From positions 1 through 6,986 of the forward strand of contig WQYS01000120.1 of assembly GCA_009781125.1 (NCBI GenBank): 6,986 bases of DNA. The letters run 5' to 3'. The translations under genes were made by a program, and so were the position numbers. The DNA is from Acidobacteriaceae bacterium. Lineage in GTDB: Bacteria > Acidobacteriota > Terriglobia > Terriglobales > Acidobacteriaceae. Position 1 is the first letter of the stretch. The number at the start of each line of letters is the position of its first letter. The notes below the pieces were generated by a model. The model saw only the letters and a program-made list of their open reading frames with translations, had not been told where the DNA came from and did not search any database. Below, piece after piece: positions 6,938 to 6,986 of the stretch.

Positions 6938-6986
6938 GGCAATATAAGGTGATGACGTCAATATAAGGTGATGGCGGCAATATAAG
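6932..6986 (+). repeat. 19-bp tandem repeat, three copies, cut by the window end
   Basis: Unit gatgacggcaatataaggt occurs at 6932-6950, again at 6951-6969 with one change (g to t), and from 6970 to the window end (17 bases) with one change (a to g). The first copy overlaps the palindromic element above. The array probably continues beyond 6986. No gene overlaps it. The even 19-bp spacing without unique spacers marks it as a minisatellite-like array. Confidence 0.85.

Noticed and set aside
6932..6986. CRISPR array
   Set aside because: The 19-bp units are directly adjacent with no spacers, and no cas genes are nearby.

Overview
The window is a chromosomal piece of a bacterium carrying a nearly complete histidine biosynthesis operon on the + strand. 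Moderate-to-high GC, the gene order hisI-hisG-hisD-hisC-hisB-hisH-hisF, and a preceding lipoprotein built from Ig-like repeats with TFYDGST signatures suggest an acidobacterium (Terriglobia, in the neighbourhood of Granulicella, Edaphobacter or Terriglobus). That placement is from memory of such genomes, not from a search.

Layout: 4-1095 encodes a probable lipoprotein with three tandem Ig-like domains of about 110 residues. Its start is uncertain because the window begins there. 1096-1320 is the regulatory region of the his operon. It holds a sigma70-like promoter (1107-1135), a short leader ORF with seven His codons in eight positions (HHGHHHHH, codons at 1158-1181), and a strong GC-rich hairpin ending in TTTTT (1240-1280). 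A segment just after the His codons (1189-1202) can pair with the 5' arm of that terminator (1245-1259). Together these form a textbook-style ribosome-mediated histidine attenuator, and this is the most interesting item in the window. 1321-6861 holds seven his genes, every junction overlapping by 1 or 4 bases, which implies one transcript with translational coupling. 6862-6986 is non-coding and ends in a 19-bp tandem repeat preceded by a short palindromic element.

How the genes work together: HisG condenses ATP with PRPP, HisI opens the PR-AMP ring, HisH and HisF form the glutamine-dependent IGP synthase, HisB dehydrates IGP, HisC transaminates imidazole-acetol phosphate, and HisD oxidises histidinol to histidine. 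Three steps of the pathway have no gene here: HisE (PR-ATP pyrophosphatase), HisA (ProFAR isomerase, often found between hisH and hisF), and histidinol-phosphate phosphatase. They must be encoded outside the window. Control appears to act at two levels: attenuation by His-tRNA supply at the leader, and probable feedback inhibition through the C-terminal domain of the long-form HisG.
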